Shown piece after piece: positions 1 through 7,097 of a stretch of DNA of 39,094 nt (the first letter of the stretch is position 1; the number at the start of each line of letters is the position of its first letter). This DNA comes from Gammaproteobacteria bacterium (GTDB taxonomy: Bacteria > Pseudomonadota > Gammaproteobacteria > Steroidobacterales > Steroidobacteraceae), in NCBI GenBank assembly GCA_027306985.1, contig DAHUXV010000159.1, positions 1 through 39,094 on the forward strand, read 5' to 3'. The position numbers and the translations under genes were made by a program. Under the pieces are notes generated by a model that was not told where the DNA came from, did no database searches, and was given only the letters and a program-made list of their open reading frames with translations.

Positions 1-203
1 ATCGAGCGGCTGGAGCGCGAGTTGCACGCCCCGCCGCCGGCGCGGCGCGTCTGTCAGGGCACGCTGCCGTCGCGGGAGCAATACCTCACCGATGTCGGCA
101 TGTGGGGATTCGAGGACGCGCGCCTGACCGTGGCGGGATCCTTGGATGACGGTCGACGAGGTCGCGCACTGGATGCGCGCGATCGAGGACGGAAGATAGC
201 GGC
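1..203 (+). pseudogene. 3' end of an unrecognised gene, frame broken
   Basis: An open frame enters from the left edge in frame 1 and has typical high-GC third positions up to about base 125 (it includes the stretch LTDVGMWGFEDARLT). From about base 146 the coding-like frame is frame 2 (MTVDEVAHWMRAIEDGR), which ends at TAG 201-203, just before the convergent hydrolase gene. If frame 1 is simply followed it becomes an arginine-rich run to 339 that overlaps the hydrolase antisense, which looks like a shadow. A one-base frameshift between about 122 and 146, real or from sequencing, explains this best. I do not recognise the family. Confidence 0.35.
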
Positions 204-205
204 GC

Positions 206-1021
206 CTAACGGAGGAAGGCTTCCAGGGCCTGGGCGGCGGCCTCGGGAGCGCTCTGGAAGAGCGAGGCGCCGTGTTCCGGCAGCTCGAGGAGCCTGGCCC
301 GCGCGGGCACATCCCGCGCCTGCCCCCTGTTGGCAATGACATCGTCGCGCAGGCGCAGCACGAGCAGCGGCATGGAGACCTGCGCCAGCCGGGCCAGCAG
401 CGGATAGCCGCGCTCCGCGGCTGCGGCAGCCGCGCCAGCCGCGCCGTTGCGCAGCCGCTCCGCCAGCACTGCGTTCACGAGCTCGGGCGCCGCGCCCGGT
501 CCGCAATGGGCCGCGGCCCGGCGCCACTCCTCGAGCAGGTGGCTGCCGTCCCCGGCGGCCGGTGGCGGCTCCGGGCCCTCCGTGGCGGCTGGCGGCGAGA
601 CCAGCACCAGGCGCCGCACCTGCGCCGGGCGCGTAGCCGCAAGCTCGGCGGCCACCAGCGCGCCGAATCGATGGCCGAGCAGGTCGATGTGGCGCAGCCG
701 CATGGTATCGAGAAAGTCGCCGATGGCCGCCGCATGCTCCGCCACGCCCGCCCGGGCAGGCGGCGGGTCGGAGTCCCCGAACCCCGGCAGGTCGGGGGCG
801 AACACCGAGCGCGCGGTGCCTGCGACGACGAGAAAGCGCTCGAAGGCGCGGCCGCAAAGGGGGCGCGGATGCAGGCAGAGCAAGGGCGTGCCCTCCTCGA
901 AGCCGCCGCCCGCGGGAATCGCATTGTGGACATGCAGCTGCCCGTAGCGGCACTCGAAATAGCCGCGACGGACTCGCGGACGGGCCGCGGCAGCCGGACG
1001 GGAGGGGGATGCTTTGGGCAT
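206..1021 (-). CDS. alpha/beta-hydrolase-fold protein lacking the nucleophilic serine
   Basis: A 271-residue protein with the alpha/beta hydrolase layout: an LLCLHPRP oxyanion-region strand near residue 47, a PDLPGFGDSD turn near 77-85, the nucleophile elbow at 116-120, and a late LPEHGASLF segment carrying the expected catalytic histidine. The elbow reads GHRFG, so arginine 118 stands where the family has serine (GxSxG). The fold assignment is firm, but ordinary serine-ester hydrolysis is doubtful. It could be a non-hydrolytic member or act by another mechanism. The first 15 or so residues are Ala/Pro/Arg-rich and the true start may lie slightly downstream. It faces away from the lipoprotein gene at 1074, with 52 bases between the starts. 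Confidence 0.85.
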   Translation of the reverse strand: MPKASPSRPAAAARPRVRRGYFECRYGQLHVHNAIPAGGGFEEGTPLLCLHPRPLCGRAFERFLVVAGTARSVFAPDLPGFGDSDPPPARAGVAEHAAAIGDFLDTMRLRHIDLLGHRFGALVAAELAATRPAQVRRLVLVSPPAATEGPEPPPAAGDGSHLLEEWRRAAAHCGPGAAPELVNAVLAERLRNGAAGAAAAAAERGYPLLARLAQVSMPLLVLRLRDDVIANRGQARDVPARARLLELPEHGASLFQSAPEAAAQALEAFLR

Positions 1022-1061
1022 GATGAACAGTTCGAATTGTGCCGCAGCGGGCGTTCGGGTT

Positions 1062-1067
1062 TAAGCT
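1062..1067 (+). promoter_or_regulatory. putative -10 box, leaderless type
   Basis: TAAGCT lies six bases before ATG 1074, and no Shine-Dalgarno sequence is visible. TTGTGC at 1037-1042 could be a weak -35, with a long 19-base spacer. The same TAAGCT-N6-ATG arrangement precedes the gene at 10129. Confidence 0.35.
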
Positions 1068-1073
1068 ATTTGC

Positions 1074-1298
1074 ATGATGCGAGCTCTAGCAAAGTCCCTG
1101 GTCGTGGCAGCCGTCCTGCTTCCGCTCGCCGGCTGCGGCCTAGCGGAGACCGGCGTCACTGCGGCTGCCGGTGCCGCCTCGGCCGCGCAGCAGGCCAAGC
1201 AGGCCAAGGAGACCGAGGCGAGGATGAAGCAGCAGATCGACGCCGCGTACCGCGAGGATGCGGTGAAGCGCAAGGCCGCGGAGGCCCAGGCTCAGTAA
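1074..1298 (+). CDS. small lipoprotein
   Basis: A 74-residue protein with a short basic N-terminus, a hydrophobic stretch and a lipobox LAGC, so it should be exported and lipidated at that cysteine. The mature part is rich in Ala, Gln, Lys and Glu (AAQQAKQAKETEARMKQQID) and should form a helix or coiled coil, as in small periplasmic lipoproteins of the Lpp/entericidin size class, though I cannot assign it to a named family. Two adjacent ATG codons (1074 and 1077) are both possible starts. The reductase gene at 1312 follows after 13 bases and may be cotranscribed. Confidence 0.75.
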   Translation: MMRALAKSLVVAAVLLPLAGCGLAETGVTAAAGAASAAQQAKQAKETEARMKQQIDAAYREDAVKRKAAEAQAQ

Positions 1299-1311
1299 AG
1301 AGGCGGACCCC

Positions 1312-2289
1312 ATGCGCAACCTCGAAGTCAGGATCAGGCGGACGCCGGCGGCAGCCGAGGATTTCGAGGTGGTGGCGGGCGAGGTGCCTCGCCTGACCAA
1401 CGGCGGAATACTCTGCCGCGCGCGCTGGCTCGCGGTCGATCCGGTCACCTGCGTGCCGGCAGGCACCGCGACGCGCACCAGCACGGCTCTTCTGCCCGGT
1501 GATGTCGTCCCTGCATTGGGCGTCTGCGAAGTGCTGGACTCCCGCCACGATGTCTTCGCAGTCGGACAGCACGTCGTCGTCGACTGCGGCATGCGTGAGC
1601 TATGCGTCTCCGACGGGAGCCACGCCTGCGCGCTGCATCCGGGCCAATCGCCAGCCTCGACGGCGCTCGGTCTCCTCGGTCCGTCGGGCATGGCGGCCTA
1701 CTTTGGGCTGCTCGATCTCGCCGGGCTGCGAGCCGGGGAGAGCGTGCTGGTATCCGCAGCGGCAAACTCGGCCGGCGCGATGGCCGGCCAGGTGGCGAGG
1801 ATCAAGGGCGCGCGCGCGACCGGTATCGACGGCTCGCGCGAGAAGTGCGACTGGGCCCTCCGGCACGCGCGCTTCTGCGCGTGCGTCAACCATCAGACGG
1901 AAAATCTCGGCAGCCGCCTGCGGCAGCTCGCCCCGGACGGCTTCGATGTCTACTTCGACAACGCCGGCGGTGAGCTGCTTCAGGTCGTGCTCTGCGGCCG
2001 TCACATCGCGCCCGGCGGCCGTGTCGTGCTCAACAGCATCTGCCAGGACGACCCTGCCGAGCTGTTGCGGCGCGCCGGCTACGCCCCGGGGGAGATCACC
2101 GTTCTGCGGCTGAACGCGGACGCTTACGAGCACCGCCGGGAGGAATTCCTGAAGGATGCGATCGCCTGGTACGGCGCGGAGCGGCTGGCCTACCGGGAAG
2201 ATGTGGCGGAAGGCATCGAGAGCGCGCCCGCGCAGCTGGTGAGGGCCATGCGCGGGGAGAGCTTCGGACGCCCGCTGATCAAGCTCTGA
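1312..2289 (+). CDS. NADP-dependent oxidoreductase, MDR superfamily (CurA/LTB4DH-like)
   Basis: A 325-residue medium-chain dehydrogenase/reductase without zinc. It opens like the curcumin reductase / leukotriene B4 12-hydroxydehydrogenase group (MRNLEVRIRRTP). It has the nucleotide-binding turn AANSAGAMAGQVARIKGAR around residue 145-163 and the FDVYFDNAGG strand near residue 215. Such enzymes reduce the double bond of alpha,beta-unsaturated ketones or aldehydes with NADPH. The family normally has GAAGAVG in the turn, and AANSAGA is a mild variant. The ATG has AGAGG nine bases upstream. It sits 13 bases after the lipoprotein gene and ends just before a hairpin shared with the convergent VOC gene. 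Confidence 0.88.
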   Translation: MRNLEVRIRRTPAAAEDFEVVAGEVPRLTNGGILCRARWLAVDPVTCVPAGTATRTSTALLPGDVVPALGVCEVLDSRHDVFAVGQHVVVDCGMRELCVSDGSHACALHPGQSPASTALGLLGPSGMAAYFGLLDLAGLRAGESVLVSAAANSAGAMAGQVARIKGARATGIDGSREKCDWALRHARFCACVNHQTENLGSRLRQLAPDGFDVYFDNAGGELLQVVLCGRHIAPGGRVVLNSICQDDPAELLRRAGYAPGEITVLRLNADAYEHRREEFLKDAIAWYGAERLAYREDVAEGIESAPAQLVRAMRGESFGRPLIKL

Positions 2290-2293
2290 GACG

Positions 2294-2319
2294 GAGCCCG
2301 CCGCCTGCGCGGCGGGCTC
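2294..2319. terminator. hairpin between convergent genes, probable bidirectional terminator
   Basis: A perfect 10-base-pair stem (GAGCCCGCCG with CGGCGGGCTC) with a six-base loop lies between the stop of the reductase (2289) and the stop of the convergent VOC gene (2334). No T run follows on either strand, so termination strength is uncertain. Confidence 0.6.
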
Positions 2320-2333
2320 CCGATGAGACGACG

Positions 2334-3449
2334 CTACCGGCGCCTGGCCGACTTCCGTGCCGGACGCCCGGTCGACTTCTTTCCCGCGGCGGCCTTGCGT
2401 GCGGCAGGCCGCTTCCCGGCCGCCTTTCCTGCCGCCTTCCTGGGCGCTTTCCTGGGCGCTTTCCTGGGCGTCTGCCTGGCCGGTGATTTTCGGGCAGCGC
2501 GCCTGGAGGCGGCCGGCCGCTTCCTCGCCTTCGCGGCCGCCTTTCTTGCCGGTCTGGCCGGCCTCGCCGGTGCCTTTCGGGCGGAAGAAGCTCGCTCGGC
2601 GGGGCGCTTGCGGGGGGCGGATCCCCTCCTGGCCGGCGCTCGCTTGCCGGGGCCCGATTCTTCGGCGGGCGCGCTCGCCGCGGCAGCCTGCCTGGCCGGC
2701 TCGTGGACCGCGAAGGCGCCGCCCTGCGGATCCAGGATCTGGGCGATGCGGCTCCCGCCGGGCACCTCCATCGGACCCTGCGTCACCCGGCCGCCTGCCG
2801 CCTTCACCGCGGCCGCCGCGCGATCGACGCTGCCGACCTGAATGTAGGTCAGCCAGTGCGGTGGCTTGGACGCGTCCATGACTTTGTAGATGCCGCCGAC
2901 CTGCGCACCGCCGTGCGCGATCAGCTGGTAGATGCCCCCTGGGCCCATGTCATGAGCGGGTCCGCGGCTCCAGCCGAAGAGCTCCGAGTAGAACGCCAGC
3001 GCGCCCTGCGGGTCGCTCGTGGCGAGCTCGTGCCAGGAGAACTCGCTCGGGGCGGCGGCACCGCCGGGCGTGGGGCTCGGCGTGAAGACCGCGAACGCGG
3101 CGCCCTGCGGGTCGGCCAGCACGGCGAAGCGGCCGACATTGGGAATGTCGCCAGGGGCCTTCAGCACCCTGCCGCCCAGGCGCTGCGCCGCCGCCGCGGT
3201 CGCATCGACATCGGGCGTGCCGATGTAGACCAGCCAGCTCGGCGGGGCGCCGGCCTGGCGCACGGCTTCCGGCTGGGCCATGAGCCCCCCGGTCATGGTC
3301 TTGCCGGAGACCCACAGCGTGTAGTCGGGCATGCCGGAGGGCTGGGTCTTCCACGGCAGGACCTTGGAGTAGAAGGCGATGGCGGCCTGGAGGTCGGTCG
3401 TCATCAGCTCGTGCCAGACGAATCCCCCCCGAATCTCAGCGTTGCTCAT
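2334..3449 (-). CDS. tandem VOC-domain protein with histone-H1-like basic tail
   Basis: A 371-residue protein. Residues 1-122 and about 135-255 are two VOC (glyoxalase/dioxygenase fold) domains of the type found in the hydroxylase-like 27 kDa antigen group; each opens with FVWHEL or FSWHEL and carries an AFYSKVL or AFYSELFGW helix. Residues 256-371 are almost entirely Lys, Arg, Ala and Pro with repeated KAP, RKAP and KAAGK units, like the tail of histone H1 or AlgP. The function of this pairing is not known; the tail could bind nucleic acid or another polyanion. AGAGG lies about nine bases before the ATG. The 166 bases upstream (3450-3615) hold its promoter and the end of the thioesterase operon. 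Confidence 0.85.
   Translation of the reverse strand: MSNAEIRGGFVWHELMTTDLQAAIAFYSKVLPWKTQPSGMPDYTLWVSGKTMTGGLMAQPEAVRQAGAPPSWLVYIGTPDVDATAAAAQRLGGRVLKAPGDIPNVGRFAVLADPQGAAFAVFTPSPTPGGAAAPSEFSWHELATSDPQGALAFYSELFGWSRGPAHDMGPGGIYQLIAHGGAQVGGIYKVMDASKPPHWLTYIQVGSVDRAAAAVKAAGGRVTQGPMEVPGGSRIAQILDPQGGAFAVHEPARQAAAASAPAEESGPGKRAPARRGSAPRKRPAERASSARKAPARPARPARKAAAKARKRPAASRRAARKSPARQTPRKAPRKAPRKAAGKAAGKRPAARKAAAGKKSTGRPARKSARRR
2437..2472. repeat. 12-bp tandem repeat coding RKAP units
   Basis: The unit TTCCTGGGCGCT occurs twice exactly and a third time with two changes at the end. On the minus strand it codes successive RKAP units in the basic tail of the VOC protein, so copy number may vary between strains. 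Confidence 0.8.
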
Positions 3450-3555
3450 GTGAGGTTGCCTCTTCTTGACGAGCGGCGTCGAATTCCAACTCCCTACATT
3501 CTGCGCTCATGTGCGTTGCAGTGCCATGTCGTCGTCAAACGCGAACAGATGAGCG

Positions 3556-3568
3556 GCCCCGAAGGGGC
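3556..3568 (-). terminator. short hairpin downstream of the thioesterase gene
   Basis: A GCCCC stem pairs with GGGGC around a three-base TTC loop on the minus strand, about 48 bases past the thioesterase stop. It is GC-rich and stable but has no T run, so this is a weak call for the end of the ilvB-gloA-thioesterase unit. Confidence 0.3.
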
Positions 3569-3615
3569 GCGGGCCCGGATGGCCGCGCGAGGCGCCGCAG
3601 GCCGCTTCGGGCCGA

Positions 3616-4077
3616 TCAGCCCAGCGCCACGAAGTCCCCCTCGAAAGTGGCCACCCGCCGGGCGTCGTGGATCAGGCAGGCGCGCAGCGTCAGGCGGGCG
3701 CGGCCGCGGCGGGCCAGGGTGGCTCGGAACCGCTCCCAGGCGAGCTCGTCCGAGAAGCGGCAGACCGCATCGAAGTCTCCCGGGATGGGCCGCTCGTACT
3801 CCATGGCGCTGCGCTGAATGACCAGGCGCGCGCGCAGCTGCGCGCGCGCCATGCGCACGTGCAGCAGCGTCCAGGCCGAAAGGGTGGCCAGCGCGGCGGC
3901 ACTGCCCCCAAAGACGGTCTCCTGGTGATTGACGTTCGGGGCGAGAGGGGCTGCGAGCTGCACCCGCTCCGGGGTGGCCATCCTGACCCGCACGCCCATC
4001 GCCGCGGAGAGCGGAATCTGCTGGTGCAGATAGCGCTCGACGGCCATCTCCGCAGACTCGGACGAGATCGCGCTCAC
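3616..4077 (-). CDS. hotdog-fold thioesterase, YiiD C-terminal type
   Basis: 153 residues from a GTG at 4077, chosen because GAGGG precedes it by about five bases; the frame stays open back to 4173, but that would overlap gloA. An ATG at 4047 is a shorter alternative. The sequence runs MAVERYLHQQIPLSAAMGV, then VNHQETVFGGSAAALATLSAW, then a strand-rich second half, which fits the thioesterase_YiiD_C family (hotdog fold, acyl-CoA or acyl-ACP thioesterase). The substrate is unknown. It lies 62 bases after gloA on the same strand, as the third gene of a likely ilvB-gloA-thioesterase unit. Confidence 0.82.
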   Translation of the reverse strand: MSAISSESAEMAVERYLHQQIPLSAAMGVRVRMATPERVQLAAPLAPNVNHQETVFGGSAAALATLSAWTLLHVRMARAQLRARLVIQRSAMEYERPIPGDFDAVCRFSDELAWERFRATLARRGRARLTLRACLIHDARRVATFEGDFVALG

Positions 4078-4139
4078 GTCACCCTCGGACGCCGCCTGCC
4101 TGAGGCCGGCTCGGCGCCGCGCGAACGGGCCTCCCGGCC

Positions 4140-4559
4140 CTACCAGGATCCGGTGTTCGGCATCGATACCCACGGCTCCGCCGGCGCCAGCGCCGCGCCG
4201 CGTTGCAGCAGCTCGATCGAGATCTGATCGGGCGAGCGCACGAACGCCATGCGCCCGTCCCGCGGCGGCCGGTTGATGGTCACCCCGTGCTCCCGCAGGC
4301 GCGCGCAGGCGGCATAGATGTCGTCCACCGCATAGGCGAGGTGGCCGAAATTGCGGCCGCCGGCGTATGCCTCGGGGTCCCAGTTGAACGTCAACTCGAC
4401 CTGTGCCGACTCATCGCCGGGCGCAGCCAGGAAAACCAGGGTGTAACGCCCTTGAGGGTACTCGTTACGCCTCACCTCCACGAGCCCGAGCGCGTCGCGA
4501 TAGAACCGCAGCGAGGCGTCGAGATCGGTCACCCGGACCATGGTATGCAGGTACTTCAC
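4140..4559 (-). CDS. gloA: lactoylglutathione lyase (glyoxalase I)
   Basis: A 139-residue single-domain VOC protein matching bacterial GloA: it starts MKYLHTMVRVTDLDASLRFY and has LVEVRR and the RSPDQISIELLQ ending. The four expected metal ligands are visible as His5, Glu55, His73 and Glu117. It converts the hemithioacetal of methylglyoxal and glutathione to S-lactoylglutathione in the cytoplasm. The start is GTG at 4559 with GAGGG about nine bases upstream. It begins 12 bases after the ilvB stop, so cotranscription with ilvB is likely. That neighbour is unusual for gloA. Confidence 0.93.
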   Translation of the reverse strand: MKYLHTMVRVTDLDASLRFYRDALGLVEVRRNEYPQGRYTLVFLAAPGDESAQVELTFNWDPEAYAGGRNFGHLAYAVDDIYAACARLREHGVTINRPPRDGRMAFVRSPDQISIELLQRGAALAPAEPWVSMPNTGSW

Positions 4560-4571
4560 GGCACGTTTCCC

Positions 4572-6419
4572 TCAAAACATTTCCGACGGGCCCGGCGGCT
4601 TGATGTCCACCTTGTAGCGCGAGGCGATGAACTCGCCGGTGATCATCTCCTCGTAGCTCTGGCCCGGGCCCACCATCGGGTAGACGCCCGCATCCGGGTC
4701 GATCATGACCTCGAGGAACGCCGGCCCCTCGAAGCGGATGAACTCCTCGACGACCCGCGGCACGTCCTGCTTGCGGTCGAGGCGCACCGCATAACGGAAC
4801 CCGTCGGCCTGGGCGGTGCGGATGAAGTCCTTCTTGTGCAGCGACTTGTCGCTCGCCGACAGGCGCCCCTTGAAGAAGAGCTTCTGCCACTGCTTGACCA
4901 TGCCGTCGCCGAAATTGTTGAGCACCACGATCTTGATCGGCAGATCGTATGTCGTCACGGTCTCGAGCTCGCCGATATTCATGCGGATGCTCGAGTCGCC
5001 ATCGATGTCCACGACCAGACGCCGCGGATGCGCGAGCTGCGCGCCGATCGCCGCGGGAAGCCCGAAGCCCATGGTGCCCATGCTGCCGGAGGTCAGCCAG
5101 AGCCGCGGGCGGCGGAAATCGCAATATTGCGCCGCCCACATCTGGTGCTGGCCGACGCCGGTGGTGATGATCGCCTCGCCGCGGGTGTGCCTGTTGATTT
5201 CCTCGATGACGTAGTACGGCTGGATGAGCGGGCTGTCGCGATCGTAGCCCATGGCGTGGACTCGCTTGAGCTCCGCCAGCGCCGCGTGCCATTCGCCATA
5301 GTCGCGCTTGAACCCGGCGCGGCGGCCGTGCTCCGTGAGCGCGCTCAATGCCTCGGCGAGCAGACCCACGTGGCTCCACTGGACCCGCTTCACCTTGTTG
5401 ATCTCGGCACGGTCGATGTCGAGATGGGCGATCCGCTTCGCCCCGCGCGCGAACTTGGCAGGTACGCCGGCCACCCGGTCGTCGAATCTCGCGCCGACGG
5501 CGATGAGAAAATCGCAGTCCTCGACGGCGTAGTTGGCAAAGGCGGCGCCGTGCATCCCGAGCATCCGCATCGACAAGCGGTGCGTGGTGTCGACGGCGCC
5601 GATGCCCATCAGCGTGGTGACCGCCGGAATGTCGAACGCCGTGGCGAACTCCGTGAGCGCGCCGGCGGCCTCGGCGTTGATCACACCGCCGCCGGCGTAG
5701 ATGAGGGGACGGCGCGCCTCGCCCAGCATCTCGAAGAACCGCCCGGCATCGGCGGGCTCGATGGTCTGATCGGCCAGTTCCTTCATCCGGCGGCGGTAGC
5801 CGGGGAGGGGCAGGGTGCCGCTGCCCAGGAAGGCCCCTTCAAAGTTCTGCACGTCCTTGGGAATGTCGATGACCACCGGCCCGGGCCGCCCGGTGCGCGC
5901 CAGCTCGAACGCCGAGCGGACCGTTGCCTCCAGCCGCGCCGGATCGGTGACCAGGAAGACATGCTTGGCCACGGAGCCCATCAGGGCCGCGACCGGCGCC
6001 TCCTGAAAGGCGTCGGTACCGATCGAGGCGCGTGCCACCTGCCCGCAGATCACCACGATCGGCACCGAGTCCGCCATGCAGTCGCGAATCGGCGTGACGG
6101 TATTGGTGGCGCCCGGCCCGGAGGTCACGAGACAGACGCCCACCCGGCCCGTGGCACGCGCATACCCCGCGGCCATGAAGCCCGCCCCCTGCTCGTTGGC
6201 CGGCACGATCAGCGGAATCTGCGCGCCGCCCCGCTGACCCTGCTCCTCGTTGTAAAGGAACACGGCGTCGTAGGTCGGCAGAATGGCTCCTCCGCTGTAG
6301 CCGAAGATGGCCTCGACGCCCTCGTCGGCCAGCACCTGGACGATCATCCGCGCCCCGGACATGGTCTGGCCGGCGAGCGGATGCCCGACGGGACGAGGCT
6401 GGATGACGGTGTCGCTCAT
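4572..6419 (-). CDS. ilvB: acetolactate synthase, catalytic (large) subunit
   Basis: A 615-residue ThDP-dependent enzyme that makes 2-acetolactate or 2-aceto-2-hydroxybutyrate, the first common step of branched-chain amino acid synthesis. Visible are the FGYSGGAILPTYDAV N-terminal motif, the catalytic glutamate in NEQGAG (Glu76), TSGPGATN, and the ThDP-binding block GDSSIRMN near residue 473 followed by LNNFGDGMVKQW. The usual forms are GDGSFQMN and LNNQYLGMV, so this belongs to a divergent clade. An insertion (NEEQGQRGGAQ) precedes the glutamate. The frame is open to 6554, but the ATG at 6419 gives the family N-terminus. Unusually, the partner gene ilvN is not downstream but faces away on the other strand. 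Confidence 0.93.
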   Translation of the reverse strand: MSDTVIQPRPVGHPLAGQTMSGARMIVQVLADEGVEAIFGYSGGAILPTYDAVFLYNEEQGQRGGAQIPLIVPANEQGAGFMAAGYARATGRVGVCLVTSGPGATNTVTPIRDCMADSVPIVVICGQVARASIGTDAFQEAPVAALMGSVAKHVFLVTDPARLEATVRSAFELARTGRPGPVVIDIPKDVQNFEGAFLGSGTLPLPGYRRRMKELADQTIEPADAGRFFEMLGEARRPLIYAGGGVINAEAAGALTEFATAFDIPAVTTLMGIGAVDTTHRLSMRMLGMHGAAFANYAVEDCDFLIAVGARFDDRVAGVPAKFARGAKRIAHLDIDRAEINKVKRVQWSHVGLLAEALSALTEHGRRAGFKRDYGEWHAALAELKRVHAMGYDRDSPLIQPYYVIEEINRHTRGEAIITTGVGQHQMWAAQYCDFRRPRLWLTSGSMGTMGFGLPAAIGAQLAHPRRLVVDIDGDSSIRMNIGELETVTTYDLPIKIVVLNNFGDGMVKQWQKLFFKGRLSASDKSLHKKDFIRTAQADGFRYAVRLDRKQDVPRVVEEFIRFEGPAFLEVMIDPDAGVYPMVGPGQSYEEMITGEFIASRYKVDIKPPGPSEMF

Positions 6420-6574
6420 GCGGAGCTCTCGGAATCGGCGCGGCAGGCGCGGATGGTGGTCTCCGGAGACTAGCAGGTCGATCCGCGGCACGAAAGGCTG
6501 CGCGAATGGCCGCCCGGCCTGCGATCCATTATTCTGCCCCAAGTCCTCGCCCACCAGGGCCCATCCGAGCGAGC
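6420..6574. promoter_or_regulatory. shared intergenic region between divergent ilvB and ilvN
   Basis: 155 bases separate the ilvB start (minus strand) from the ilvN start (plus strand). Both promoters must lie here or just inside the coding ends. I could not pick out a convincing -35/-10 pair, leader peptide or attenuator. Confidence 0.5.
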
Positions 6575-7075
6575 ATGCGTCATATCATCGCGATTCTGCT
6601 GCAGAACGAGGCCGGTGCCCTGAGCCGGGTGGCGGGCCTGTTCTCCACGCGCGGCTACAACATCGAGTCGCTCTCCGTCGCGCCGACCGACGATCCGACG
6701 GTCTCGCGCCTCACGCTCGTCACCACCGGCTCGGATGCCGTCATCCAACAGATCGTCAATCAGCTGAACAAGCTCGTGGACGCGGTGAGCGTCGAGGACA
6801 TGACCACGGGCGAGCATCTCGAGCGCGAGCTCATCCTGCTGAAGCTGCGGGTCCGGCCCGCGGATACCGATGCCGTCCGCGGATATGTCGTGCGCACCGG
6901 CGGCCGCGTGCTCGATCCCGCGCCCGACGGCTTCATCGTGGAGCTCACGGCGAGCGAAGGGGAGATCGACAGCTTCACGGCCGACCTCGCCCGCAGCGCG
7001 GAGCTGCTCGAGGTCGTGCGCAGCGGCGCGCTCGGCATCGGGCGCAACGCGCGCCAGCTGCGCGTCGTGCGCTGA
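6575..7075 (+). CDS. ilvN: acetolactate synthase, regulatory (small) subunit
   Basis: 166 residues from ATG 6575, which gives the family start MRHIIAILLQNEAGALSRVAGLFSTRGYNIESL, an ACT domain (about residues 2-75) that binds valine for feedback inhibition. The second half (LERELILLKLRV to the end) is the conserved ALS small-subunit C-terminal domain. GAGCGAG just before the ATG is a modest ribosome site. The frame is open upstream to 6506, but that part is not conserved-looking. It is divergent from ilvB, while the kinase gene at 7098 follows after only 22 bases. Confidence 0.95.
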   Translation: MRHIIAILLQNEAGALSRVAGLFSTRGYNIESLSVAPTDDPTVSRLTLVTTGSDAVIQQIVNQLNKLVDAVSVEDMTTGEHLERELILLKLRVRPADTDAVRGYVVRTGGRVLDPAPDGFIVELTASEGEIDSFTADLARSAELLEVVRSGALGIGRNARQLRVVR

Positions 7076-7097
7076 CCGGGGCGCACCAGGACCGGCC

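Noticed and set aside
3505-3530. A sigma-54-like TGGCAC...GC element upstream of the VOC gene
   Set aside because: The GG-GC spacing is one base short of the fixed -24/-12 distance, which normally abolishes function.
4203-6473. A 756-codon open frame on the plus strand
   Set aside because: It is antisense to ilvB, has an Arg/His-rich composition and no family motif; it is a GC-bias shadow.
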